Assembly: GCF_943193215.1 (NCBI RefSeq)
Contig: NZ_CALPDH010000002.1
Span: forward strand, 233,403-297,402
DNA length: 64,000 nt
Source of the DNA: Acetatifactor aquisgranensis
GTDB taxonomy: Bacteria; Bacillota; Clostridia; Lachnospirales; Lachnospiraceae
Reading direction: 5' to 3'
Below are positions 52,380 through 61,454 of this stretch, one piece after another. Position 1 is the first letter of the stretch. Each line of letters opens with the position of its first letter. The position numbers and the translations under genes were made by a program. Under the pieces are notes generated by a model. That model was not told the DNA's origin. It worked only from the letters and a program-made list of their open reading frames with translations, and searched no databases.

Positions 52380-52718
52380 ATGGGCATGGAAAAGCGAAGG
52401 GAACCGGGCGACAGCGGGAAATCTCCCGGCCGGATGATGGGCAGGGCTGCGGTGGTATTGCTGGCCCTGGCTCTGCTGACCGGGTGCAGCAGGGAACGGA
52501 TGGAGACCCGCAGGGAGATTGCGCGCATAAAGAAAGCGGCAGAGAGCGTGGCGGAGGACAGGGCTGCGGCGCATATTCTGGAAAAATACGGCATAGAAGC
52601 CCTTGCGGAGGGGTACTGGGTTCAGGCGTACGATGACTTTTTTGCCCCCAATGTGAATTCCAACGTGGTGGTCTTCCTGGAACATGGGGACAGGAAATTC
52701 TCTGTACTTAAATCTTAA
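52380..52718 (+). pseudogene. Truncated lipoprotein gene
   Basis: 112 codons. A lipoprotein signal with the LLTGC lipobox (Cys36) is clear; the natural start may be 52434 or 52437, which puts the Cys at about residue 18. The mature part (ALAEGYWVQAYDDFFAPNVNSNVVVFLEHGDRKFSV) stops abruptly where a different, 5'-truncated gene begins, so the 3' end has probably been lost by recombination near 52,700. Confidence 0.5.
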
Positions 52719-53999
52719 GGAGATAGAGTACAAGGGAATGCTTGTACTTTGGGTATATGTTCCGGTCAGTTCGCATATTGAAATCTGTTGTGGAAAGATA
52801 TATGACCGTAACGGAGATGCAGACCAGGATGTGACTACATCTGCGGATTTAGTAGCAAATATTTCTAATAGGAAATCGGCAGCATATATTGAGCGTAAGA
52901 TATTTCCATATGCCGCAGAAGAAGATTTGTGTATGGATTTAGTCAGGAAAGCCCGGCAGATGGCAGTCAATAAATTTAAAGACCATCCTTGGGGCAATAT
53001 GACGGACATGGAGCTGTTACGAAGTGCCGGGCTTTATGAAAAAGACATGGAAAGCGGAAAAGAAGGCTTTAACATGGCGTGTATTCTCTTATTTGGAAAG
53101 CCGGAAACCATTCAGTCCTGTGTGCCGGGATACAAAACAGATGCCATTTACCGTGTAGAGAACTTAGACCGTTATGATGACCGCTTGATTGTGGAAAACA
53201 ATTTGATGGAGAGCTATGACCTGTTAATTGACTTTATTCCCGCGAGCAATGAGTCAAGTGGGCATGCTTGCATGCACATTTGACGAATGCCGCGAGGGTC
53301 AAATACCCCGCTGCTCTGCAGCGCTGCAAGATTGATACCCCGTTGCTTGCAGCGGGGTATTTGATTAAGAAACACACCGATGATAAGTTTTTCCTGATTG
53401 ACGGTGTCAATGTAAGCTTAAGAACTGCCATAGCCAGAGAGATTGTCAGCAATCTGCTTGTGCATAGGGAATTTAAGAGTGCGTTTCCGGCAAAGCTGAT
53501 TATTGAAAAAGACAGGATATGGACGGAGAACTGGAGCAGGACACAGTGGAAGGGGAGAATCAGTCTTGAGAATTTCACTCCTTATCCGAAAAATCCCATA
53601 ATAGCGAAATTTTTTGTAAACATTGGATATGCGGATTCACTTGGTTCTGGTGTTCGGAATTTGTACAAATACACGAAAATCTATTCCAATGCGGAACCGG
53701 ATTTTGAAGAAAATGATGTTTTCAAGTTGATCGTGCCTATGCGGCCAGCGGGGGCAACGTTGACAAACAATGGAAAAAGCAGCGAGGTTACAAAAGTTAC
53801 AGAAAAAGTTACAGATGTTACAGAAAAAAGGATTCTTGAATTATTAAAAGATAACGCAAAATATAAAACTGTAGAACTTGCTGAAATGCTTGATATAAGC
53901 AGAAAAACGGTATCTGTTAAGCTTAAAAACTTAAGGGAAAAGGGCATTATAGAAAGAGTGGGGTCTGATAGAAAGGGATATTGGAATATTTATCTGTAA
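52702..53999 (+). pseudogene. AlbA/Schlafen-like ATP-binding HTH regulator, 5'-truncated and disrupted
   Basis: The reading frame begins within the end of an AlbA_2 domain (GMLVLWVYVPVSSHIEICCGKIYDR) and lacks about 100 N-terminal residues. It continues to LLIDFI at 53238, is broken by a 128-base insertion (53239-53366) with a frame change, and resumes at KKHTDDKFFLIDG. The remainder has the HATPase-like REIVSNLLVHREF region and a C-terminal winged helix (TVELAEMLDISRKTVSVKLKNLREKGIIERVG). Both ends of the damage indicate a dead gene. It is AT-rich compared with the flanks. Confidence 0.72.
53239..53366. mobile_element. Small palindromic insertion (MITE-like) in the AlbA gene
   Basis: 128 bases interrupt codons that otherwise read DFI-KKHTDD; ATT is present at both edges (53236-53238, 53364-53366). 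The right half contains a perfect 16-bp inverted repeat TCAAATACCCCGCTGC (53299-53314) with GCAGCGGGGTATTTGA (53349-53364). The left half forms an imperfect hairpin with GCATGCTTGCATGC at its tip. No coding content. Confidence 0.65.
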
Positions 54000-54109
54000 C
54001 TCTTAGGTTACAGAAATTGAAGAAAAAGGAAACATCATATTTTTGAGACTTGATATTAATAAAAGCAGTGATTTTAGAACGTAGAGGAAAAGTTTACAAA
54101 CACACTTGA

Positions 54110-54340
54110 CAATCTTTCTCTGAAGGGGAGCGTCCCACAGAAGCGGGGCAAACCACAGAAGAACCGCATCCCACAAAGACAGGAGAAGTGAGGGTTGTAA
54201 AACAAATCCTCTCACAGGAAGAGCTGGACGTCCTGCCCGGGGATGCCCCCCGCAGGGACTATCAAATCTATTCCAACGGTACATGCGGCATGAGCGCGGG
54301 CTATCAGTACGCAGTGGCGGTAAGGCAGGGAAAACAGTGA
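54110..54340 (+). pseudogene. 3' gene fragment A of a duplicated tail
   Basis: An open frame without start encodes a Thr/Pro-rich linker, then SNGTCGMSAGYQYAVAVRQGKQ and stop. The same tail occurs at 54918-55060. It is followed by a conserved noncoding stretch to about 54440. No family is recognised. Confidence 0.45.
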
Positions 54341-54440
54341 GCATAAGGATGGGCTTTCAGCATCTGAAAGTGCATCCGAAGACGCAGAACGCCCCGGAGC
54401 CGCCATGGCGACAGCGCCCCGCAGGGCGCAAATTCCCAGT
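54267..54440 (+). repeat. Imperfect direct repeat, copy A
   Basis: About 170 bases, matching 54985-55165 at roughly three quarters of positions. It contains ATGAGCGCGGGCTATCAGTA and the block CGCCCCGGAGCCGCCATGGCG, then a GCGCCCCGCAGGGCGC hairpin. Confidence 0.65.
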
Positions 54441-54488
54441 CCCTTTCCATGAAAAAGCGCGGGCGATATAGATAGGAGACCAACTGTT

Positions 54489-54914
54489 ATGAATAAGGAT
54501 TCTATGGATAATGAAAAATGGTGGAAGCAACTAAAACCTCTTCGTCTCGCACCAAACTGGAAAATGATGTGGAACAAATTGAGAGACATAGAACCAGATA
54601 ATCTGAAAGAAGACGATGACGCATGGCTCTTTACCTTTGTAGAGGATATGGTCTACATGACAAACGAATACACGTATAAGAACAATAAGAAAAACGTTAA
54701 ACATATTCTTGCAGTTGACCTGGGCTGGTATCCTGAAGGTGACAGGAATGGCGGCTATCATCTTGTAGCGATTTTAGATAATAACTGGAACGAACCAATC
54801 CTTGAGATGAGAACACGAAGCACACAAAAAGTCGTGGATACGATAGAATTATGGTTATTTGAAACACTGAAAAATTGGGAAAACAGGATATATAAGTCTG
54901 GATCCATAACCTGA
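54489..54914 (+). CDS. Hypothetical protein, 141 residues, between duplicated gene tails
   Basis: It starts ATG 54489 behind AGGAGACC. The product begins MNKDSMDNEKWWKQLKPLRL and has Trp-rich segments (NWKMMWNKL, LGWYPEGDRNGGYHLVAI, LWLFETLKNWENR). No signal peptide. No family recognised. Its base composition is AT-rich while the flanking repeats are GC-rich. It is enclosed by copies A and B of a gene-tail repeat, which looks like a swappable cassette. A small immunity protein is a fair guess. Confidence 0.65.
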   Translation: MNKDSMDNEKWWKQLKPLRLAPNWKMMWNKLRDIEPDNLKEDDDAWLFTFVEDMVYMTNEYTYKNNKKNVKHILAVDLGWYPEGDRNGGYHLVAILDNNWNEPILEMRTRSTQKVVDTIELWLFETLKNWENRIYKSGSIT

Positions 54915-54917
54915 ATT

Positions 54918-55060
54918 TGGACGCATCTATAAACACATTTTTTCATGGCAACAGCGAGGACGCTTTTCATGAAAAGGAGCATCCTAACGGGACATGGGGC
55001 ATGAGCGCGGGCTATCAGTATGCAGTGGCGGAAAAGCAAGGAGAATACGGAAAATACTGA
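54918..55060 (+). pseudogene. 3' gene fragment B of a duplicated tail
   Basis: An open frame without start reads LDASINTFFHGNSEDAFHEKEHPNGTWGMSAGYQYAVAEKQG and ends at 55060. The GMSAGYQYAVA core matches fragment A at 54110-54340. Confidence 0.45.
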
Positions 55061-55165
55061 GAAAAGGGATGGCCTTACAGCATCCTGAAGGAGCATCCGG
55101 AGCATCCGGAGCCCCATAACGCCCCGGAGCCGCCATGGCGGTGACGCCCCGCAGGGCGCAGCCTT
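54985..55165 (+). repeat. Imperfect direct repeat, copy B
   Basis: The partner of 54267-54440, including CGCCCCGGAGCCGCCATGGCG and a CGCCCCGCAGGGCG hairpin. Together the copies bracket the AT-rich gene at 54489-54914. The stretch 55166-55306 has no convincing gene. Confidence 0.65.
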
Positions 55166-55306
55166 TTGGCAGGACAGAGACAGCGGCTCAGCGAAACACA
55201 GGCCGCCGTCCGGCAGGCCGATAGAGAAGCATGCCGGTTCATACGGTACTGCCGCAGCCTGGATAAAAAGATGGGCAGAGATTCATGACAGGGGGATTTT
55301 GCGAAG

Positions 55307-56251
55307 ATGGATGAGCGGAAAGAGCGGAATGAAATGAGAAAGATAGCATTGGAACATGAGGCCTGGAGGCTGGCGGAGGAGCCCCGCATGGAGCCTCCTG
55401 CCCGAGAACTGGTAGAGCGGTTCCGGGAATGCCCGGATACCCATATGGATTCCGATGTCTTTGCGGAGCTATGCGAACGAATCTGTGAGTCGAATACCAT
55501 ATACCCGGCATTCTATCTGGTCTTCCCCTATCTGGTGGAGATCGCGATGGGACAGCCGCCGGCGCAGGCGGGGGAACTGTGGGAGTGGATGGGGGCATGG
55601 ATTTCGGAAAGCTATCAGCCCTATGCAGCGGGGATGCCCCGGGAGGTGATGGAAGTGTACCGGGAAAGCCTTTCTGTGGCGGAGACGGCTGTACTGGATT
55701 ATATCTGCCGGTGTGGTTTTTCTTCCCATAGGGGCAGCATCCATTATCTGTCAGGGGCGCCTTTCGCATTCGTGAAACCGGAATTCGGATATCTTTCAAC
55801 CATGTCCGATACGGAACTTTGGGAGGAAGCGTCCTGCCCCAATGGACATACGGAAACTTATACGATTCGAAAGAAAGGAATCGCAGACAGCAGCAACAGG
55901 CGCATTTCCATGCAGGAGACGGCATGGGAAGAAGTGGGGAGGCTGATTGGCAAAATGCCTGCCCGCCAGCCCAATCCCTGGGCTGGCCTACTGTCTGTAG
56001 TCAATGGGCTTGAAGACTGCCGGGAGAAGCAAATGGCGGAAGCTGCCTGCAGAAAGGGAATCAGCCGGGAGACGCCGTTTCCGGTGGCGGTATTTCTGTA
56101 CCTGTATCTGCTGCAGAACATGGGCAGGGCAGAAGAGGATGCGGAGTTTTCGCAGCTCTGCCGCCGGATGTTCGACAGGATTTCCTGCCCGGCATGCGGT
56201 GCACAGTTTATCTTTATGGACGGATGGCTGCATTCCTTTGAATCAGAATAA
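55307..56251 (+). CDS. CPxC-tailed protein related to the LRR protein at 50771
   Basis: 314 residues; the ribosome binding site is weak. The segment FAELCERICESNTIYPAFYLVFPYLVEIAM (about 48-80) corresponds to LCENLWHQMSFYPATWLALPYLARLM in the 50771 protein, and the C-terminus CPACGAQFIFMDGWLHSF parallels its CPxC end. This suggests a shared domain family without the LRR part. No signal peptide. The function is unknown, probably the same kind as its relative. Confidence 0.65.
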   Translation: MDERKERNEMRKIALEHEAWRLAEEPRMEPPARELVERFRECPDTHMDSDVFAELCERICESNTIYPAFYLVFPYLVEIAMGQPPAQAGELWEWMGAWISESYQPYAAGMPREVMEVYRESLSVAETAVLDYICRCGFSSHRGSIHYLSGAPFAFVKPEFGYLSTMSDTELWEEASCPNGHTETYTIRKKGIADSSNRRISMQETAWEEVGRLIGKMPARQPNPWAGLLSVVNGLEDCREKQMAEAACRKGISRETPFPVAVFLYLYLLQNMGRAEEDAEFSQLCRRMFDRISCPACGAQFIFMDGWLHSFESE

Positions 56252-56338
56252 ACATACTATGGAACGGAAGACACAGCCAATACGCAAGAAACATTTCCGG
56301 AATCTGCCGGGAGAGAACATGGAAGGAGAGAAAATACG

Positions 56339-57357
56339 ATGCTGGAATTTGCCCCCAATACCAATATGCTGGAATACCGGGACGGCGCCTATCTCTGCAA
56401 TGGAACGAAGCGGGTAGAAGCGCCGCTGAATCTGGAGACCCTGGAGGAAGCTGTCAGGCAATGCCCGAAGCTTCAGGCGGTCTCCCTGTATGACGCCCCC
56501 TTTGGCGACCAGTGCTTCCCCCTTTTGGCGCAGATACCCAGGCTGAACATGCTGGCTCTGCTGCGGGGCGGGCAGATTACCGGACATGGACTGGAACTGC
56601 TAAAAGACCTTCCGCTGAAAGACCTGTTTTTGCAGCGGACTGCCCTGGACGATGAGGGGCTGGCGCAGGCCGCCCAGATTGGAAAACTGGAGAATCTCTA
56701 CATAGCCGCCTGCCGTCATGTCACCCCCAGGGGCTGCTGGCCATTGCCTGGAGGGACAAACTGCGGGTCAGCGATACCGACAATCAGGATGAAGAGGGGC
56801 TGGCAGGGCTGTTCACAGAGACGGAGCGCAAGGCTTATGAGGATGCCCGCACCTATAAAACCATGAAAAACAGGATTCCGCTGGACAGTCCCGAACTGCA
56901 GGAGCCAGTCCGTGCGCTGCAGGAATTCTTTCACGACATGACCCGCTGGGAGCGGACGGCAGAAGAAAGAGACCAGGGCAATCGGGGGGATACGCCTCGC
57001 CGGGAGCGGACGGCAGAAGAGAAAGACCAGAGCAATCGGGGGGATACGCCCCGTCGGGAGCAGACGGCAGGAGAAAGCCAGGGTGTGCAGGCGGATATCG
57101 ATGGGCTGTTTGCCAGGCGGGTGAGCTGGACGCCCCGTCCCGGCTGGCGCCCTGTCGATCTTTTCTGGAAAAGAGGTGGGACATATACGAATTACCGTCT
57201 GGTGGCCGGAGAGCGGGTGACGAAAAGCAAATTTTGGATTTATGCAGAAGCGGACATTTTCTACTATCGTTACCTGATGCGCCTGATCGACGGTAACTGG
57301 ATGATTGACAACGCCCAGTGGTGCCAGGCGGGACGCTGGTCATTCTGCGGGCTGTGA
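56339..57357 (+). pseudogene. LRR protein gene with a frameshift at a homopolymer
   Basis: Two frames join into one protein of about 340 residues. The first part (from ATG 56339) has leucine-rich repeats (LQAVSLYDAPFGDQCFPLLAQIPRLNMLALLRG) to RHVTPRG. The downstream frame continues LLAIAWRDKLRVSDTDNQDEEGLAGLFTETERKAYEDARTYKTMKN and ends at 57357. The switch lies at CCCCCAGGGG (56724-56733). An 18-residue tandem repeat follows in the second part. It is either a broken gene or one with phase-variable or slippage-prone expression; the sequence cannot tell. Confidence 0.65.
56948..57081 (+). repeat. 54-bp tandem repeat (18-residue unit, about 2.5 copies)
   Basis: Units start at 56948, 57002 and 57056, with the same phase and only a few differences. 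They encode ERTAEERDQGNRGDTPR-like charged units. It lies in the second part of the frameshifted LRR gene and probably changes length by slippage. Confidence 0.75.
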
Positions 57358-57385
57358 CCCGGACGGCCAGTGGAAGGGAAGGACT

Positions 57386-58006
57386 GTGAAAAATATGAGA
57401 AAGCCTATGGATGATATGGCAAAACCGTTCCCCTACGTTTTCCCGCAGATGCCGCCCCGGTTCCGGCGGTGCCGGGCTTTTGCGAAAGCGGTATTCCTGA
57501 TGCAACGGGGATGTTTTGCCGTTTTTTGCCTATGCACCATGGTGTTGTCTGTCCTGCTGATTGCTCTGGGAGGGGATATGGAAGGGAGCGCCGTGACGGA
57601 TCAGCATCCGTTCCTGGGGTTTTTAGTTCCGATAGCTGCCGTATCGCTCCTGCTTTTCTTTCTGGCCGTCCCCATTGGGTTTGCGCCCAGGCTTTTCTGG
57701 CGGTGCCCATGCTGCGGGCGTCCGTTTCCCTATTATACTGCATAACGCTGAATACTGCCTAATGTAATCATGCGATTGAACCAGTCAGCGTTATGCAGTC
57801 TGGTTTCACGGCAGGTGAAATCGTTAAGCAGTATATGTTCCGACGAGAGGGGACAAACTGAGGGAAAAGGAGTGTCTGATGGCTATCCGGGGTCTGCATA
57901 TCAAATATGTGAAACCGAAATTCTGCCCGCTGGTCATTCCGTTTGCCTGCCCAGGGTGTGGATGCAGGTTTTTTGAGGTGGATGGGGATTTCCTTACCGG
58001 GCGTTG
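57386..58006 (+). pseudogene. Membrane protein gene with zinc-ribbon ends, split by a small insertion
   Basis: From GTG 57386 (or ATG 57395), two hydrophobic spans, then CPCCGRPFPYYT followed by a stop inside the inserted element. After it, an open frame one base out of phase reads LMAIRGLHIKYVKPKFCPLVIPFACPGCGCRFFEVDGDFLTGR and stops at 58006. Removing about 100 bases restores one frame of about 170 codons with two Cys-rich ribbons, so the insertion broke a single gene. The function is unknown. Confidence 0.6.
57734..57835. mobile_element. Small palindromic insertion (MITE-like) with inverted terminal repeats
   Basis: TATACTGCATAACG at 57734-57747 and CGTTAAGCAGTATA at 57822-57835 are terminal inverted repeats (13 of 14). 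An internal perfect 15-bp inverted pair ACTGCATAACGCTGA (57737-57751) and TCAGCGTTATGCAGT (57785-57799) folds the left half. No coding content. It interrupts the membrane-protein gene and probably targets TA. Confidence 0.65.
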
Positions 58007-58069
58007 AAGGGGGAGTTTTTTCCCACAACTACCCCGATTTCATGTGAAACCGAGGCGGCTGCTTAGACA

Positions 58070-58318
58070 TCATGCCTGTATTTTGGAAAGAAGTGCTTCC
58101 TGAAGTACCTGAGAGAAATTTAAGCCCATGTCCATGGCTGCTTCGTTGAGCCAGGCAGGGATGCTTAAGGTTTTCTTTACGGCGCGCGAATTTGTACGCT
58201 TTTTATAGGCAAACATATCAAATTCGACTACTACCAGGAATGAATTGGCTTCTGGAGTGATCGCTGTCGGATCGGAGGGTTCTGGAAGCGGCTGCAGCTC
58301 CTTTTCACGGCAGGCCAA
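58070..58318 (-). pseudogene. HicB-family antitoxin, N-terminally truncated
   Basis: 82 codons. PLPEPSDP and KRTNSRAVKKTLSIPAWLNEAAMDMGLNFSQVLQEALLSK form the linker and ribbon-helix-helix-like C-terminal DNA-binding end of a HicB antitoxin. The N-terminal about 60 residues that bind HicA are missing, and no hicA gene follows. It is a leftover of a toxin-antitoxin pair. Confidence 0.6.
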
Positions 58319-58335
58319 TGCTAAAATAATTTTTT

Positions 58336-59005
58336 ATGGTGAAAGGCAAGTTAAAAGAAAAAATAGGAGAGCAGCGCAAAGTATACGAAGCCCTGAAAGC
58401 CGGGGACGCAAGCCTGGTCTGCTACAAGGAATTCCAGAACGGCCAGTGGGGGACGGACGATGCCAATTATACGAACCGTCTCCGCCTGGCCTATTTTCTT
58501 CTGTATGAAAAAATCGACGATGAAGGCGCGGTCGCATATCTGTTCCGGGAAGAGCTGAAGGACAGGGAGAACAATTCTTTCCAGGGCATAGGGAGCACCC
58601 TGTGCATCCTGACATGGCTGCTGCGGAAATATAACGGCGGCCACAAGTACGACACCCTGTTCCAGCGGGCGAAGGACGCCAACTTTGACTGTGCCTGCGG
58701 CTACGACGTGGAGAACGCGGTTGAGGAGGACTTCGGGAAGAACGACCTGCTGGACTGCATCTTCCTATGCCAGGAGATGGCGTATAATGACGTGATGGGG
58801 ATTCTGGTGGACGCCTGGAAAGAGGGAAGGGGTAACCCGGCAGACTGGAACCCTTCAGACCGCCGCACCCTCATAGGTTTCAACGCCTTTCTCGACAGAA
58901 ATCACAAAGGGCATTGCCGCCGCCAGAGCCGCGGATGACCCATACGCCGAAAAGCTGGAGCGGGCATACCGGAGATGGCGGAAGGAGCGGGGGCTGTCGG
59001 ACTAG
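58336..59005 (+). pseudogene. Hypothetical gene with a 3' frameshift
   Basis: The first frame (ATG 58336, no good ribosome binding site) gives 200 residues with mixed helices such as EALKAGDASLVCYKEFQNGQWGTDDANYTNRLRLAYFLLYEK, and ends soon after FNAFLDR. In the next frame the sequence continues EITKGIAAARAADDPYAEKLERAYRRWRKERGLSD to a stop at 59005. The natural product was probably about 220 residues. The break is near 58896. Immunity-like context; no family recognised. Confidence 0.55.
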
Positions 59006-59198
59006 TCCCCCAGGACTGGGGGCAGCATGGGCTGGAGGTGCAATTCTACTGCCGTTCTACCCCGAAAACAGGGCATTCTCCTGGGATTCGGTTGCAGGAT
59101 GGAGGGTATGGAGCTAAAATAGGCTTAGAAACAGCGCCAGCCCATGTCCGGGTGTCGGGCGGGGCTGACGCGGGACTATTAATCAGGAGGAAAAACAG

Positions 59199-59966
59199 AT
59201 GACCCATATCGACAAACAAGCGTTCGGTACCTTCGTAGCCATGCTGCGGAAAGAGAAAGGCATCACCCAGAAGGAGCTGGCAGAGCGGCTCTTCCTGTCG
59301 GATAAGGCGGTGAGCAAATGGGAGACTGCCGCCAGCGTCCCCAGCATAGACCTGCTGATACCGCTGGCAGACCTGCTGGGAGTCACAGTGACGGAACTGC
59401 TGATGTGCAGGCGCATGGAGCAGGACAACGCCTTGAGCGCCGCCCAGGTGGAGCAAGTGGTGAAAACGGCTGTCTCCTACTCGGACAAACAGCCCCGAGC
59501 CTACCAGAAAAACAGGAAATGGGGACTGATCTACCTCCTCTCCCTGCTGATTGCCTGCCTGGAATTATGGCTTTCTTACAGAGCCGGGAGCATCACGGTG
59601 GGACTGAGCGTATCCATGGGTCTGGGCGCCACATTCGGGCTCTACTTCTGCTTTTTCGTAAAGGAAAAGCTGCCTGCCTTTTATGATGAAACCGAAGTCT
59701 GCGTCTACACGGACGGACTGTTTGAGATGAACCTGCCTGGCCTTTCCCTGCACAATGGAAATTGGGGAAAGATATTGCAGGCAGGCCGTATCTGGTCTGT
59801 GACGATGATGCTGGCGTATCCGATCATCAGCTACATAGAGACGCTGCTTTTTCCGGGAATCCTGCGGGATATCATCGACCTGTTTTTCGCCCTGCTCTTT
59901 GTTTTAGGCGGGTTCTTCCTCCCGGTTTATATCCTTGGCAACCGATATAAAAAAAGGAAATCATAG
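59199..59966 (+). CDS. XRE-family HTH protein with a C-terminal membrane domain
   Basis: 255 residues, AGGAGG upstream. The N-terminal HTH is RKEKGITQKELAERLFLSDKAVSKWETAASVPS (about 17-49). Four hydrophobic segments follow at about 107-125, 131-150, 198-215 and 228-248. Such fusions are probable membrane-bound or signal-sensing regulators. No clear target is nearby. A further 100 bases downstream hold a small remnant (60000-60103). Confidence 0.82.
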   Translation: MTHIDKQAFGTFVAMLRKEKGITQKELAERLFLSDKAVSKWETAASVPSIDLLIPLADLLGVTVTELLMCRRMEQDNALSAAQVEQVVKTAVSYSDKQPRAYQKNRKWGLIYLLSLLIACLELWLSYRAGSITVGLSVSMGLGATFGLYFCFFVKEKLPAFYDETEVCVYTDGLFEMNLPGLSLHNGNWGKILQAGRIWSVTMMLAYPIISYIETLLFPGILRDIIDLFFALLFVLGGFFLPVYILGNRYKKRKS

Positions 59967-59999
59967 CTGGCCCCAGGGGCAGGCTGTGGAGCGCCGATT

Positions 60000-60103
60000 A
60001 TGCCTGGATGACCAAGACACAGAGCGGCATCGCCTACTATGTCTGCTTTTCGACGGCTTTTTTCTTTACCGTCGTCCGGCAGATTGTATTTCTATTCGGT
60101 TAA
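60000..60103 (+). pseudogene. Membrane-protein C-terminal remnant
   Basis: An open frame encodes YAWMTKTQSGIAYYVCFSTAF, a hydrophobic end, and stops in FLFG. No start or upstream part. It is probably the tail of a deleted membrane protein. Confidence 0.35.
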
Positions 60104-60112
60104 ATGGCGTGG

Positions 60113-60694
60113 TTATTGAAGTAGTCCGTCACTTACGGTGATAACACGGCTGCTGCTTTTCGCCGCTTCCGGTGAATGAGTAACCATGATAATTGTCTGT
60201 CCGCGTTCCTTGTTGATACGCTGCAGCAAACTCATTATCTCTGCTCCTGTATGACTATCGAGGTTTCCCGTGGGTTCGTCCGCAAACAGGATTTCGGGAT
60301 TTCCAATTAGTGCGCGGGCGATTGCCACACGTTGCTGCTGTCCCCCGGACAATTCGCGGGGAGTATGCCCTCGTTTGTCCGATAAGCCGACTACCTCTAA
60401 AATATCTTTCAGCGGTTTTTTGTAGTCCCGCATTTTCTTTCCGTCCAGCAAAAGCGGAAGCATGATATTTTCTTCCACATTCAAGTTTGGGATAAGGTTG
60501 TAAAACTGAAAAACAAATCCTATATTCTGCCGCCTTATCCGGCTCATTTTTTCATCATTGAATTTTGAAATATCCATGCCGTTCATAAAGACAGAGCCGC
60601 TTGTAGGTACATCAAGCCCTCCGAGAATATAAAGCAGCGTACTTTTTCCAGAGCCGGACTGTCCCATGATGGAAACAAATTCACCCTGTATCAC
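60113..60694 (-). pseudogene. ABC transporter ATPase (MacB/LolD type), N-terminally truncated
   Basis: 193 codons from the apparent GTG 60694. Walker A is GQSGSGKST near the start, the signature LSGGQQQR, Walker B ILFADEP and the switch His in VTHSPEA. The usual first about 30 residues (strand plus A-loop) are missing; the frame upstream is not a protein of this family. The permease partner is only a fragment on the other strand (60890). A nonfunctional leftover is most likely, though the ATPase motifs are intact. Confidence 0.65.
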
Positions 60695-60889
60695 TTTCAG
60701 CGATAGAGATGGACGGAGCAGAAAAAGTATTACCTCTTTATGTATTCAAGAACAATGTACAGGGGAATAGTGAACCCATTTCCCATTTGACCTGTTCCAC
60801 AAATTCCGGCTTCATGTGTCCGTCGGCAAAACCTTGAAGCTCTGCGCCATGAAATACGTTGCTGATAGCAGACAGCAGGGAAAGTAGGT

Positions 60890-61060
60890 GTGGACTTGAA
60901 AATCATTCTAAAGTATATCTTAACAAACGTAAAAGAGCGTAAAGCAAGAACTTTCGTTATGCGCAACAGACAGGCTGCAAATAATATGTTCTATTACTAT
61001 CAATACCAGGAAATTTTCAGACATTTCCTTATGCTGTTTGCGGTGGGTGGATACTGCTGA
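60890..61060 (+). pseudogene. ABC permease N-terminal remnant
   Basis: GTG 60890 gives VDLKIILKYILTNVKERKARTFVM, the conserved beginning of MacB/FtsX-type permeases, after which the homology ends abruptly. It points away from the ATPase remnant, so the locus was rearranged. Confidence 0.45.
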
Positions 61061-61454
61061 TAATTGCAGGAGAGTGAACCGATGCATCCCCTGTTTTTGG
61101 GGAAATTCCGGATGGAGATTGTGCTGTATTCAGGCGAACAGACAGCAGGGGTTTGTGCATATCATACAAGTATAAAGGATGTATTTTTGTGCAAAATCTC
61201 CTTTGATTTTCATCCATATGATGATGTATAATAAATAAAAACGTGTTGCAGAAACTGCGTAAATCCAGTTAGATGCAGCATGTTTTTTTATTCATGACAA
61301 TAGAAAATGACAGGGAATATGTTTTACGAATTCAGCGCGTAGCCTTTGGCGTAAATCCAGCAGCCGGGGCTATGGGCTGATTTTTCGTGAAATGTTGTAT
61401 GATATGTCCCTATGCCCTGAAAATCAGGGCAGGTTTATGGAAAGGAGACCAGAC
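61061..61454. other. Intergenic stretch
   Basis: No gene seen. A short perfect hairpin GCCCTGA-AAA-TCAGGGC lies at 61414-61430, ahead of the truncated MATE gene. Confidence 0.4.

Noticed and set aside
56948..57081. Possible CRISPR-like repeat
   Set aside because: The 54-bp units are directly adjacent, in frame and coding, without spacers. No CRISPR array was seen anywhere in the window.
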